DNA from: Flagellimonas marinaquae
Lineage (GTDB): Bacteria; Bacteroidota; Bacteroidia; Flavobacteriales; Flavobacteriaceae
Direction: 5' to 3'
Length of the DNA: 64,000 nt
Assembly: GCF_003992675.1 (NCBI RefSeq)
Contig: NZ_RZMZ01000013.1
Location: 62,001-126,000, forward strand
In this document: piece after piece, positions 1-8,509 of the stretch
Layout: the number at the start of each line of letters is the position of its first letter
Numbering within the stretch: position 1 is the stretch's first letter
Notes under the pieces: generated by a model
What the model was told of the DNA's origin: nothing
Database searches by the model: none
Seen by the model: the letters and a program-made list of their open reading frames with translations, nothing else
Position numbers and translations under genes: made by a program

Positions 1-301
1 AAAAACCCTTTACTTCCTCAAAAAGTACTTTCACTCGCTCATATACTGGGTGATTTCGATTTTGGAACAAATCGGTAATAATTTTATTATGGTACTCTAC
101 CACTTCTTGCAACGATGGTTGCACATTGGCTTTATCATTAAAATAGGACTCTACCACCTTCTCCATGGCATTGGTCATCTTCCCCATGGCAGAAATCACC
201 ACCAAAGTGTCTTGGTAACCTACCTCCTTGAGTACATTCACCACATTCCTCACCGCGTCAGCATTTTTTACGGATGCCCCTCCAAACTTAAATACTCTCA
301 T
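1..301 (-). CDS. aspartate kinase, N-terminal part (cut by window edge)
   Basis: The minus strand reads from an ATG at 301 off the left edge of the window, giving about 100 residues. It begins MRVFKFGGASVKNADAVRNV; KFGGASV is the amino-acid-kinase motif that binds ATP phosphate in aspartate kinases. Family knowledge: it phosphorylates aspartate in the first step of lysine, threonine and methionine synthesis. The catalytic C-terminal half and any ACT or homoserine dehydrogenase domain lie outside, so mono- versus bifunctional type cannot be decided. It lies 27 bases downstream of the GNAT gene on the same strand and probably shares its transcript. Confidence 0.85.
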   Translation of the reverse strand, partial: MRVFKFGGASVKNADAVRNVVNVLKEVGYQDTLVVISAMGKMTNAMEKVVESYFNDKANVQPSLQEVVEYHNKIITDLFQNRNHPVYERVKVLFEEVKGF

Positions 302-328
302 GTAACTTATCTTCTATAAATTGACGGC

Positions 329-811
329 CTAGTTAAGGCTCTCGATATAATTTTTGATTCCTGCTTCATCCAGTTGCACCACATCCCAATCCCGGAGCAC
401 GTGGGCCCCTTTCTTTTCATAAAATTCGATGGCGGGCTCGTTCCAATCCAGTACCTCCCAGCATATCCGTTTCACGCCTAGGTTGTGGCCATATTTGACA
501 ACCTCGTCCAGCAGGGCGGTTCCCAAACCACTTCCCCTCATTTTTTCGGACACGATCAAATCCTCCAAATGGACGGCAGGTCCTTTCCATGTGGAATACC
601 GTGGGTATACCAAGGCAATGCCCGCGATTCCATCGGAGGTATCGGCAACAAAGCAATGGAACATCTTTTGATCTCCAAAGCCATGTTGCACCAAATCTTC
701 TTCGGTAATCTCAACAGCATCGGGCTCCTTTTCATAATGAGCCAATTCCTGAATCAGTTTAAAAACTTGCCCCATATCCTCGGGTTGGGCCGCCCTGATG
801 GTGTATTCCAT
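329..811 (-). CDS. GNAT family N-acetyltransferase
   Basis: This 160-residue protein is a single GNAT domain. The segment VHLEDLIVSEKMRGSGLGTA (about residues 80-100) carries the beta4 strand and the R/Q-x-x-G-x-G/A acetyl-CoA loop (RGSGLG), and WNEPAIEFYEKKGA near residue 123 is the usual C-terminal helix and strand. The family transfers acetyl from acetyl-CoA to an amine; the overall look is of the diamine acetyltransferase-like subgroup, but the substrate is not known. It is divergent from fbp and lies just upstream of the aspartate kinase on the minus strand, likely as the first gene of that operon. Confidence 0.85.
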   Translation of the reverse strand: MEYTIRAAQPEDMGQVFKLIQELAHYEKEPDAVEITEEDLVQHGFGDQKMFHCFVADTSDGIAGIALVYPRYSTWKGPAVHLEDLIVSEKMRGSGLGTALLDEVVKYGHNLGVKRICWEVLDWNEPAIEFYEKKGAHVLRDWDVVQLDEAGIKNYIESLN

Positions 812-830
812 AATTGTTACAAATAAAACT

Positions 831-838
831 CAAAGTTA
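831..838 (-). promoter_or_regulatory. -7 box for the GNAT/aspartate kinase operon
   Basis: On the minus strand this reads TAACTTTG, a full match to the Bacteroidota -7 element TAnnTTTG, 19 bases before the GNAT start codon. No clear -33 TTG was found at the usual spacing. Confidence 0.45.
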
Positions 839-870
839 TAAAATTACATAATTAAAGTCTTTCGAAAACG

Positions 871-899
871 TTGTAGTTTCACAAAATGCCCGATATTTG
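871..899 (+). promoter_or_regulatory. fbp promoter
   Basis: A -33 TTG at 871-873 is followed after 18 bases by GATATTTG at 892-899, one mismatch from TAnnTTTG. The predicted transcript would start near 905, giving a leader of about 18 bases before the fbp ATG. Confidence 0.5.
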
Positions 900-922
900 T
901 CCTCAAATAAAACAGCCTTTCC

Positions 923-1930
923 ATGTTTGAAAAACAACATCGTACGCTCGGCGAGTTTATCATCGCCAATCAAAATTCATTTCAATACACTTCCGGGGAA
1001 TTATCACGACTGCTCAACGGAATCCGCTTGGCCGCAAAAGTAGTAAACCACGAAGTGAACAAAGCGGGACTGGTGGATATTATCGGTGCGGCAGGAGATA
1101 CTAATATCCAAGGGGAAAATCAGCAAAAATTGGATGTTCTGGCCAATGAAAAATTCATTCAGACCTTAAAAAATCGAGAGATTGTTTGTGGTATTGCTTC
1201 GGAGGAAGAGGACGATTTCATCAGTATCAACAGTTTTGACAAACAGCACCAAAATAAGTATGTGGTATTGATTGATCCTTTGGACGGCTCTTCCAATATT
1301 GATGTGAACGTTTCGGTGGGAACCATTTTTTCCATTTACAGAAGGGTTACTCCAGTAGGAACGCCGGTGACCTTGGAAGACTTTTTACAGCCAGGAAAGA
1401 ATCAGATTGCAGCGGGATACATTATTTATGGTACCTCAACGATGTTGGTCTACACCACTGGCGATGGGGTAAACGGGTTTACACTAAATCCGGCCCTGGG
1501 CACTTTTTACCTATCCCATCCAACTATGCAATTTTCGGAAACGGGAAACATCTACAGCATCAACGAGGGCAACTACGTGCATTTTCCGCAAGGGGTAAAG
1601 GATTATATCAAGTACTGTCAAATGGAAGAAGATGATAGGCCCTACACTTCACGGTATATCGGTTCGCTTGTTTCGGATTTTCATCGGAACATGATCAAAG
1701 GGGGTATTTACATCTATCCCAAGACCAGTAAGGCACAAAAGGGAAAGCTTCGTTTACTCTACGAATGTAATCCTATGGCGTTCTTGGCGGAACAAGCCAA
1801 CGGAAAGGCCAGTGACGGCTATCAACGAATTATGGATATTCAACCCACTGAATTGCACCAAAGGGTTCCCTTTTTCTGCGGAAGTCGAAAAATGGTGGAA
1901 AAAGCAGAAGAATTTATGGCGAAATATTAG
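923..1930 (+). CDS. fbp: fructose-1,6-bisphosphatase, class I
   Basis: The 335-residue protein has the length and motifs of class I FBPase. [10 protein letters not shown] at about residues 118-127 is the metal- and phosphate-binding signature, and [20 protein letters not shown] near residue 273 is the C-terminal substrate-binding signature. It hydrolyses fructose 1,6-bisphosphate to fructose 6-phosphate in gluconeogenesis, in the cytoplasm. It has its own promoter in the divergent region with the GNAT gene, and its stop codon overlaps the stop of the convergent TerB-like gene by a few bases. Confidence 0.96.
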   Translation: MFEKQHRTLGEFIIANQNSFQYTSGELSRLLNGIRLAAKVVNHEVNKAGLVDIIGAAGDTNIQGENQQKLDVLANEKFIQTLKNREIVCGIASEEEDDFISINSFDKQHQNKYVVLIDPLDGSSNIDVNVSVGTIFSIYRRVTPVGTPVTLEDFLQPGKNQIAAGYIIYGTSTMLVYTTGDGVNGFTLNPALGTFYLSHPTMQFSETGNIYSINEGNYVHFPQGVKDYIKYCQMEEDDRPYTSRYIGSLVSDFHRNMIKGGIYIYPKTSKAQKGKLRLLYECNPMAFLAEQANGKASDGYQRIMDIQPTELHQRVPFFCGSRKMVEKAEEFMAKY

Positions 1931-2355
1931 TTTTCGCGCATCACCAATTCGTAGTAATCCTCAAATGGGATTTTACCTCTAAAAATCTTGATGGATTTAT
2001 CGATGATCTCTGCTGCTGACTTCGTGGAAAAGCCAAGTCCAATGGCATATTTTTCAACCATTTTACGTTCTTGGTCATCAATATCATAATCAGAGAAAAT
2101 AATCTGAAAAAATTCGAATAGCCTCTTGTATCGTTTCTCGCCGCTGTGAGGAGTCTCGATGGGATATTTGTTCTCCTTTTTCATCACCTCTTTAAATTCC
2201 TCCTCACTAATGTTGAGTTTAAAAGCAAACTTCTGCAAAACGGCCATCTCCTTGGGATTGATTTCCCCATCTACAGCAGCCAAACTTGCCAATGTGGCAA
2301 AATGGGCCATATTCTTTCTATGGTCACCGTGCTCGTAAAGATCTAAAATCGGCAT
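1927..2355 (-). CDS. TerB-like (tellurite resistance fold) protein
   Basis: This is a 142-residue, mostly helical cytoplasmic protein. The segment [20 protein letters not shown] (about residues 19-38) and a second acidic DYDIDDQE (about 93-100) give the repeated D-G-x-I/D-D metal-binding pattern of the TerB fold. Family knowledge: TerB domains are small helical proteins often linked to stress responses, with no agreed reaction. It is a single gene converging on fbp and divergent from the ligase cluster. Nothing here ties it to tellurite, since no other ter genes are present. Confidence 0.75.
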   Translation of the reverse strand: MPILDLYEHGDHRKNMAHFATLASLAAVDGEINPKEMAVLQKFAFKLNISEEEFKEVMKKENKYPIETPHSGEKRYKRLFEFFQIIFSDYDIDDQERKMVEKYAIGLGFSTKSAAEIIDKSIKIFRGKIPFEDYYELVMREN

Positions 2356-2373
2356 ATCTCAAATTTTGTGGGA

Positions 2374-2381
2374 CAAATATA
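2374..2381 (-). promoter_or_regulatory. -7 box for the TerB-like gene
   Basis: The minus strand reads TATATTTG, a perfect TAnnTTTG, 18 bases upstream of the start codon. No convincing -33 element was found. Confidence 0.45.
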
Positions 2382-2445
2382 AATCTTTAAAAGAGATATA
2401 ATATATAAAATGGGCACCAAAAGAAATTTGTAATTTACGGCTGCT

Positions 2446-3474
2446 ATGAAAACACCTTTGCTGCAATTTACCCCCAAAGGAATCTACTGTGAACAAGCGG
2501 ATGTGTATTTGGATCCATGGGAACCGATAAACAAGGCCATCATTTCCCACGGACACGCCGACCACAGCAGATGGGGTCACCAACAATACATTACCCACCA
2601 TAAGAATATTCCCATTGTACAACATCGTCTAGGTGATGTGAACATTTCAGGCAAGGATTGGGGCGAGACCTTCACGATAAACAACGTAAAATTCAGTTTG
2701 CACCCTGCGGGACATATTGTGGGTTCTTCCCAAATACGGGTAGAGCACAATGGCGAGGTTTGGGTCTTTACCGGGGATTACAAAATTGAAGATGATGGGC
2801 TCACCACTCCATTTGAGCTTGTAAAGTGTCACACCTTCATCACCGAATGTACCTTTGGGTTGCCAGCCTTTCAATGGAGACCACAAAAAGAGGTGTTCAA
2901 CGATATCAACCATTGGTGGGCTCAGAACAAATCGGAAGGGAAAACCTCTGTGCTGTTTGGTTATTCCCTGGGCAAAGCCCAGCGTTTGTTGAAACATTTG
3001 GACACTTCCATCGGAAAAATTTATACTCACGGTGCTGTGGAAAATATGACCGAAGTGCTCCGCCCTTTGGTCGATTTGCCGTCGACCCATTTGATTACCA
3101 AGGACACCAAAAAAGACGAACTATTGGGCAATATCGTGGTGGCCCCGCCAAGCGCACACGGCAGCACTTGGATCCGCAAAATGGTGCCTTATGTAACGGC
3201 TACGGCCAGTGGTTGGATGGCTTTTAGGGGCGCACGAAGGCGGAGAGCGATTGATAAAGTTTTTGTGCTGAGCGACCATTGTGATTGGAGCGGGCTTTTG
3301 AAAACTGTTGAGGCCACTGGTGCTGAAAAAATCATCTGTACCCATGGCTACACTGATATTTTCTCCAAATATTTACAGGAACTGGGGTACGACGCCCGAA
3401 CGGAAGCCACGCAATACGAAGGCGAACTATCCGAAGATAATACTCCTGAACAGGAAAAATCGGAAGCGGAATGA
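2446..3474 (+). CDS. ligase-associated DNA exonuclease (MBL / beta-CASP type)
   Basis: The 342-residue protein opens with a metallo-beta-lactamase fold; SHGHADHSRWG at about residues 35-45 is the HxHxDH metal site, HPAGHIVGSSQ near residue 86 and FTGDY near 108 are further metal-site motifs. The C-terminal half resembles beta-CASP/Artemis-like nucleases (HGYTDIF near residue 300). It matches the exonuclease encoded next to ATP-dependent ligases in bacterial repair clusters. Its last four bases overlap the ligase start (ATGA), so it is translated with the ligase as the first gene of the cluster. Confidence 0.9.
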   Translation: MKTPLLQFTPKGIYCEQADVYLDPWEPINKAIISHGHADHSRWGHQQYITHHKNIPIVQHRLGDVNISGKDWGETFTINNVKFSLHPAGHIVGSSQIRVEHNGEVWVFTGDYKIEDDGLTTPFELVKCHTFITECTFGLPAFQWRPQKEVFNDINHWWAQNKSEGKTSVLFGYSLGKAQRLLKHLDTSIGKIYTHGAVENMTEVLRPLVDLPSTHLITKDTKKDELLGNIVVAPPSAHGSTWIRKMVPYVTATASGWMAFRGARRRRAIDKVFVLSDHCDWSGLLKTVEATGAEKIICTHGYTDIFSKYLQELGYDARTEATQYEGELSEDNTPEQEKSEAE

Positions 3475-5126
3475 GACAGTTTGCCCAGCTCATAAAAACA
3501 TTGGACGGCACCAACAAAACCAACCTAAAGGTAGAGGCGCTCTCCCAATATTTCAAAGCAGCGAGCGACCAAGACAAGGTTTGGACCATAGCCATTCTCT
3601 CCCACCGAAGACCTCCACGCCCTGTAAATACCACCTTGCTTCGTACATGGGCCGCTGAACTTTCGAACATTCCCGCTTGGCTCTTCGAAGAGAGTTACCA
3701 CATTGTCGGGGATTTGGCGGAGACCATCGCTTTGGTAGTACCCTCATCAGAAAAAGGTTCTAAAAAATCACTCACTACATTTTTACAGGAGATGATTGCC
3801 TTGAAACCGAAATCCGAGAACGAAAAAAAGAAATACCTATTTCAAAATTGGTCGGTGTTGGATTACTACGAACGGTTTGTTTTTACCAAATTGATTACGG
3901 GTGGTTTCCGGATTGGGGTAAGTCAAAAATTAATGACCCGTGCACTGTCCAAAGCTACGGGCATCGAAGAGGACATTCTCGCCTACAAATTAATGGGCAA
4001 TTGGGACCCGAACCGTATCAGCTTTCATGACCTCATTTTGGAAGAAAAAGAAAGCGATTATCTGTCCAAACCTTATCCTTTCTTTTTGGCGTACGCTGTG
4101 GAGGATGATGTTTCCGACTTGGGGGATGTGAACCAATGGTCCGTAGAACACAAATGGGATGGTATTCGCTGCCAAGTGATTCTAAGAAATGATGAACTCT
4201 TTGTTTGGAGCCGTGGGGAAGAACTGGTTACAGACAAATACCCTGAATTTGAGGCCTTCGTAGGCGTTATCCCTAACGGAACAGTATTGGATGGTGAACT
4301 GCTCCCCTATCCCAAAGGTGAAATAGGCACTTTTAAAGATCTTCAGACCCGAATAGGCCGCAAAAATATTTCAAGATCACTTTTAGAAAAGATTCCCTGC
4401 AAATTGAAAGTATATGATGTGCTGGAATGGAAGGGCAAGGACATCAGGAATAAAACGTATCTGGAGCGAAGAAAAATTTTAGAGTCTATGATTTCGACTA
4501 CGCTCAATAAACAGGTCACAGAGCGTAGTCGAAGTGACGAATTACCCCTACTCCTCTCCGAACGGATGCAATTCGATTCTTGGGAAGAGGTGGCAAAAGA
4601 AAGGGAATTGTCCAGAGAAAAACATAGTGAAGGGCTCATGCTCAAACGCAATGACTCCACCTACCAAGTGGGACGAAAAAAAGGGGAATGGTGGAAATGG
4701 AAGGTCGACCCGCTGACCATTGATGCCGTGCTCACTTATGCCATGCGTGGACATGGTCGTCGAAGCAATCTTTTTACCGACTATACCTTTGCCCTTTGGG
4801 ACACGAACGAACAAGGGGAAAAAGAACTGGTGACCTTTGCCAAGGCCTATTCGGGCTTAACGGACAAAGAGTTTAGACAAGTTGATGCGTGGATCAAGAA
4901 AAATACCTTGGACCGTTTCGGCCCCGTTCGAAGTGTTACTCCGGAGCATGTGTTTGAAATCGCTTTTGAGGGGATTGCTCCTTCCAAGCGACATAAAAGT
5001 GGCGTTGCCACACGCTTTCCCAGAATTTTAAGATGGCGGAAGGACAAAAAAATCGATGAGGCCAATTCTTTGGATGAATTAAAAGCGCTGATCCCGAGCG
5101 GAACTAAGGAATCTCATAAAAAATGA
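3471..5126 (+). CDS. ATP-dependent DNA ligase (ligase-associated repair cluster)
   Basis: The protein has 551 residues. The order is an N-terminal DNA-binding domain (about 1-200), a nucleotidyltransferase domain with motif I EHKWDGIRCQ and the adenylated lysine near residue 228, motif III-like FVWSRGEE, motif IV EGLMLK near 385, motif V WWKWK near 404, then an OB domain. It seals DNA nicks using ATP. It overlaps both neighbours by four bases, so exonuclease, ligase and helicase form a translationally coupled trio. Odd point: about residues 341-356 are encoded by an inverted repeat (see 4493-4533), giving VTERSRSD, absent from the conserved ligase core and apparently a repeat insertion. Confidence 0.93.
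   Translation: MRQFAQLIKTLDGTNKTNLKVEALSQYFKAASDQDKVWTIAILSHRRPPRPVNTTLLRTWAAELSNIPAWLFEESYHIVGDLAETIALVVPSSEKGSKKSLTTFLQEMIALKPKSENEKKKYLFQNWSVLDYYERFVFTKLITGGFRIGVSQKLMTRALSKATGIEEDILAYKLMGNWDPNRISFHDLILEEKESDYLSKPYPFFLAYAVEDDVSDLGDVNQWSVEHKWDGIRCQVILRNDELFVWSRGEELVTDKYPEFEAFVGVIPNGTVLDGELLPYPKGEIGTFKDLQTRIGRKNISRSLLEKIPCKLKVYDVLEWKGKDIRNKTYLERRKILESMISTTLNKQVTERSRSDELPLLLSERMQFDSWEEVAKERELSREKHSEGLMLKRNDSTYQVGRKKGEWWKWKVDPLTIDAVLTYAMRGHGRRSNLFTDYTFALWDTNEQGEKELVTFAKAYSGLTDKEFRQVDAWIKKNTLDRFGPVRSVTPEHVFEIAFEGIAPSKRHKSGVATRFPRILRWRKDKKIDEANSLDELKALIPSGTKESHKK
4493..4533. repeat. palindromic repeat in frame within the ligase gene
   Basis: A perfect 13-base inverted repeat has arms TTCGACTACGCTC (4493-4505) and GAGCGTAGTCGAA (4521-4533). 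The right arm reads in frame as part of VTERSRSD. Close relatives occur in mfd (10416-10473), before tex (about 23263-23284) and in the 7.6-9.3 kb spacers. Confidence 0.75.
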
Positions 5127-7585
5127 ATCAAAAGAACCTTTTCAATATCGCCGAAAATTGGTTCCAAGAACAAGATTGGAAGCCATTCCCTTTTCAAAAA
5201 GAGAGTTGGAATGCCTTTTTGGAGGGCAAACATGGCCTTTTGAACGCTCCCACCGGAAGCGGAAAAACCTATGCGCTTTGGTTTCCGATCGTGCTCAACT
5301 ACATCAAAAACAATCCTGATTACAAGACCAAGCACAAAAAAGGATTAAAAGCCATCTGGATCACGCCATTGCGAGCACTTTCACAGGAAATCAAACAATC
5401 TGCGGAACGCATTACCCAGGATTTGGAAACCCAAATGACCGTGGGTATTCGTACCGGTGATACTTCAGCAAAAGAAAGGGCAAAAATGCGTACCAACATG
5501 CCCGACTTATTGATTACCACACCTGAGAGTCTGCAGTTGTTATTGTCATCCAAAGACTATAAAAAAACATTCAAGAACTGCTCCGCCATTGTAGTGGACG
5601 AATGGCACGAATTGTTGGGCACCAAACGGGGCGTTCAAATGGAACTCGGGCTATCCCGCCTAAAAACAATTTGCAAAGATTTACGTATTTGGGGTATATC
5701 GGCCACTATCGGTAATTTGGAGCAAGCTCGCGAAGTCCTGTTGGGGCCAACATCGCCAGAATTGGAAAATTCGGTCTTGGTGAAGGCCAACCTCAACAAA
5801 AAAATCACGGTAAAAAGCATCATTCCAAAAGAGATGGAAACATTTCCTTGGCGCGGACACTTGGGATTGCATCTTTTAGATCAGGTGGTGCCCATCGTCA
5901 ACAACAGTAAAACCACCTTGCTTTTTACCAACACGCGAAGCCAATGTGAAATCTGGTTCCAGAAAATATTGGAAAAATACCCTGAGTTTGCTGGCGAAAT
6001 GGCGATGCACCACGGCAGCATCAACAAAGAAACCCGACTGTGGGTGGAGCAGGCCATCCGAAACGAAAGTCTAAAAGCAGTGGTCTGCACATCGAGCCTT
6101 GACCTTGGAGTTGATTTTGCGCCTGTGGAAACTGTGATCCAAATTGGCGGCCCAAAGGGTGTTGCCCGGTTTTTACAACGTGCCGGACGTAGCGGGCACC
6201 GACCTGGCAAGGAAAGCGTCATTTACTTTTTACCTACCCACGCCATAGAGTTGGTCGAAGCTTCGGCCATGCAAAAAGCGGTATTGAACAGCGCCGTGGA
6301 AGACCGCATACCCTACCTCAACAGTTTTGATGTCCTTATTCAATATTTGACCACCTTGGCGGTGTCCAATGGGTTTTTTCCTGATGAGATCTATCCAGAA
6401 ATCAAACAAACGTTCTGTTATCAGACCTTGACCGAAGAACAGTGGCAATGGCTGTTGAATTTTTTAGTAATGGGAAGCCAAAGCCTAAAAAGCTACGACG
6501 AGTATAAAAAGGTGGAGGTTGAAGAAGATGGCAAATTCAAAGTGAACAGCAGGGCGGTTGCTATGCGACATCGGTTTCAGATTGGGACCATTGTGGGCGA
6601 TGCCACCATCTCCGTTCGCTATCAAAAAGGGGGCTACATTGGCAGTATCGAGGAATATTTTATATCCAAACTAAGCGCTGGAGATGTATTTACTTTTGCA
6701 GGACGTAATTTGGAATTTATCCGAATCAAGGGGATGGCCGCCCATGTGCGCAATTCCTCCAAGCGAACAAACAAAGTACCCAGTTGGATGGGCGGACGTT
6801 TGAGCTTTTCCGCAAAGATGTCCGAATTATTACGCCAAGAATTGTACACCGCCGAGTTGGAATTTGACCAACAATCAGAGGAAATACAGGCATTACAGCC
6901 CATGTTTTCCAAGCAAAGGGAAGAAAGCCTTGTCCCGCAGCCACATCAATTTTTGATAGAAACCTTTAAGACCCGTGATGGCTACCACCATATGTTTTAC
7001 CCTTTTGAAGGTAGGGCCATTCACGAAGGGATGAGCAGTCTCTTGGCCTATCGCATCAGTTTGTTGACGCCGATAACCTGCTCACTCGCATTTAACGATT
7101 ATGGTTTTGAGTTGCTATCGGACAGGGAAATCAATATTCAGGAAATTCTGGACAACAACCTTTTTACCCCGGAGTATATGTTGTCCGACCTTCAAAAAAG
7201 TTTGAACTCCAATGAAATGGCACGCAGAAAATTCCGTGATATTGCCGTTATCAGTGGAATGGTTTTTACGGGCTATCCCGAGAAAGGAGTCAAAATGAAG
7301 CATCTGCAAAGCAGTTCGGAATTGCTGTTTGATGTGTTCCGTGATTTTGAAGATGATAATCTACTTTACCAACAGGCCTTTACCGAAACTTTTGAGCATC
7401 AATTGGAAGAAGGTCGACTACGATTGGCCTTGGAACGAATCGCGGAACAAGAGATTGTTTGGAAAAAATGTACCCAACCCACGCCCCTATCCTTCCCGAT
7501 AATTACCGACAGGCTGCGCGAAAAACTATCCAACGAAAAATTGGCAGACCGCATCCAACGGATGATAAATAAATTGACCAAATAG
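5123..7585 (+). CDS. ligase-associated DEXH-box helicase (Lhr-core type)
   Basis: The 820-residue protein is a superfamily 2 helicase. NAPTGSGKT at about residues 42-50 is Walker A, VVDEWHELLG near 158 is the DExH box with tryptophan at the variable place as in Lhr, SATIGN near 194 is motif III, and QRAGRSGHRPG near 354 is motif VI. The part after about 420 corresponds to the winged-helix and DUF4145-like/Lhr core domains. Characterised relatives are 3'-to-5' DNA translocases. It overlaps the ligase stop by four bases and is third in the cluster; a 291-base repeat-containing gap separates it from PdeM. Confidence 0.93.
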   Translation: MNQKNLFNIAENWFQEQDWKPFPFQKESWNAFLEGKHGLLNAPTGSGKTYALWFPIVLNYIKNNPDYKTKHKKGLKAIWITPLRALSQEIKQSAERITQDLETQMTVGIRTGDTSAKERAKMRTNMPDLLITTPESLQLLLSSKDYKKTFKNCSAIVVDEWHELLGTKRGVQMELGLSRLKTICKDLRIWGISATIGNLEQAREVLLGPTSPELENSVLVKANLNKKITVKSIIPKEMETFPWRGHLGLHLLDQVVPIVNNSKTTLLFTNTRSQCEIWFQKILEKYPEFAGEMAMHHGSINKETRLWVEQAIRNESLKAVVCTSSLDLGVDFAPVETVIQIGGPKGVARFLQRAGRSGHRPGKESVIYFLPTHAIELVEASAMQKAVLNSAVEDRIPYLNSFDVLIQYLTTLAVSNGFFPDEIYPEIKQTFCYQTLTEEQWQWLLNFLVMGSQSLKSYDEYKKVEVEEDGKFKVNSRAVAMRHRFQIGTIVGDATISVRYQKGGYIGSIEEYFISKLSAGDVFTFAGRNLEFIRIKGMAAHVRNSSKRTNKVPSWMGGRLSFSAKMSELLRQELYTAELEFDQQSEEIQALQPMFSKQREESLVPQPHQFLIETFKTRDGYHHMFYPFEGRAIHEGMSSLLAYRISLLTPITCSLAFNDYGFELLSDREINIQEILDNNLFTPEYMLSDLQKSLNSNEMARRKFRDIAVISGMVFTGYPEKGVKMKHLQSSSELLFDVFRDFEDDNLLYQQAFTETFEHQLEEGRLRLALERIAEQEIVWKKCTQPTPLSFPIITDRLREKLSNEKLADRIQRMINKLTK

Positions 7586-7876
7586 CCAACGAACATCCTA
7601 GTACCTGTCATTCCGTGCAGATGCTGAGGGCTGGTCATTGAGCGAAGTCGAAATGAGCCGAAGTATGGCACGCATCGATCTGTTGAGATACTGAAACCTG
7701 CCTTTGCCGCAGGCAGGCAAGTTCAGCATGAAGAGAGAAGGTGTCATTTCGAAATGAGGAGGCAACGACGATTGAGAAATCCCATTGATTCCAAAACACA
7801 TTAAAAAAAGATTTCTCACGCTCCCGCTGGTCGGTACGAAATGACAATTGAACTAAATTTGTAGTATCGAAGGCAA
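7586..7876. repeat. intergenic spacer with palindromic repeats
   Basis: This gap between helicase and PdeM holds no gene. It contains a palindrome at 7691-7726 (CTGAA...TTCAG around CCTGCC/GGCAGG arms) that recurs near 13033-13075. It also has fragments of the dispersed GTCATTTCGAAATGAGG / GAGCGAAGTCGAAATGA repeats also found at 8519, 8672 and 8890. The repeats could form strong hairpins in the transcript between the two genes. Confidence 0.7.
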
Positions 7877-8509
7877 ATGAGGAAAAATATTCAAATACAC
7901 AATCAAAAATTTCAACTGCACCCTTTGGGTGGACTGTTTTGGGAGGAAAAATCACTCTTGCTGATCAGTGATGTACACTTGGGCAAGGTATCCCATTTCA
8001 GAAAATTTGGAGCAGCGGTACCCCGAAAGGCCATTCACAAAAACTTCTTGCTTTTGGATAAAATCGTTTCAGATTTTCAGCCTTTTCAAATCTGTTTTTT
8101 GGGCGATCTGTTCCATTCATCGCTCAACAAAGAATGGGAATTGTTTGAGAATTGGGTAGGCAAAACACCTGCTGAAATCCTTTTGGTGGCAGGCAACCAC
8201 GACATTATTGCACCCGAAAAGTTCGAAAAACTTAAGATTTCAATATTTCCAGAGTTGGTTATTGACTCTTTTTTATTGACCCATCATCCCGAAGAACGTG
8301 AGGGCTATTTTACCTTTTGCGGCCATATTCATCCTTCCATTAAACTCAAAGGTTTTGGAAGGGAACGCATCAAATTGCCCTGCTTTTTTAAGTCCAACAA
8401 TCAAATGATTCTCCCTGCTTTCGGACAATTCACGGGTACCCATTCCCTTGACCCCAAAGATTCGGATGAAGTTTTTGCCATTGTTGAAGATAGTATTCTT
8501 AAGGTTTAG
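7877..8509 (+). CDS. pdeM: ligase-associated endonuclease/phosphoesterase PdeM
   Basis: The 210-residue protein is a calcineurin-like metallophosphoesterase. The metal-site motifs appear in order: SDVHLGK near residue 34, FLGDLFHS near 74, AGNHD near 112 and CGHIH near 152. Relatives in ligase-associated clusters are manganese-dependent DNA nucleases/phosphoesterases that work with the Lhr-type helicase, the ligase and the MBL exonuclease. It is the last of the four genes on the same strand, and no competing promoter was seen in the repeat-rich gap before it. Confidence 0.9.
   Translation: MRKNIQIHNQKFQLHPLGGLFWEEKSLLLISDVHLGKVSHFRKFGAAVPRKAIHKNFLLLDKIVSDFQPFQICFLGDLFHSSLNKEWELFENWVGKTPAEILLVAGNHDIIAPEKFEKLKISIFPELVIDSFLLTHHPEEREGYFTFCGHIHPSIKLKGFGRERIKLPCFFKSNNQMILPAFGQFTGTHSLDPKDSDEVFAIVEDSILKV

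Noticed and set aside
50-319. Plus-strand ORF of 89 codons
   Set aside because: It is antisense to the aspartate kinase start, whose conserved KFGGASV motif is read on the other strand.
7399-7955. Minus-strand ORFs of 73-106 codons across the helicase-pdeM gap
   Set aside because: They run through the repeats and antisense to the helicase or pdeM; no motif or promoter.
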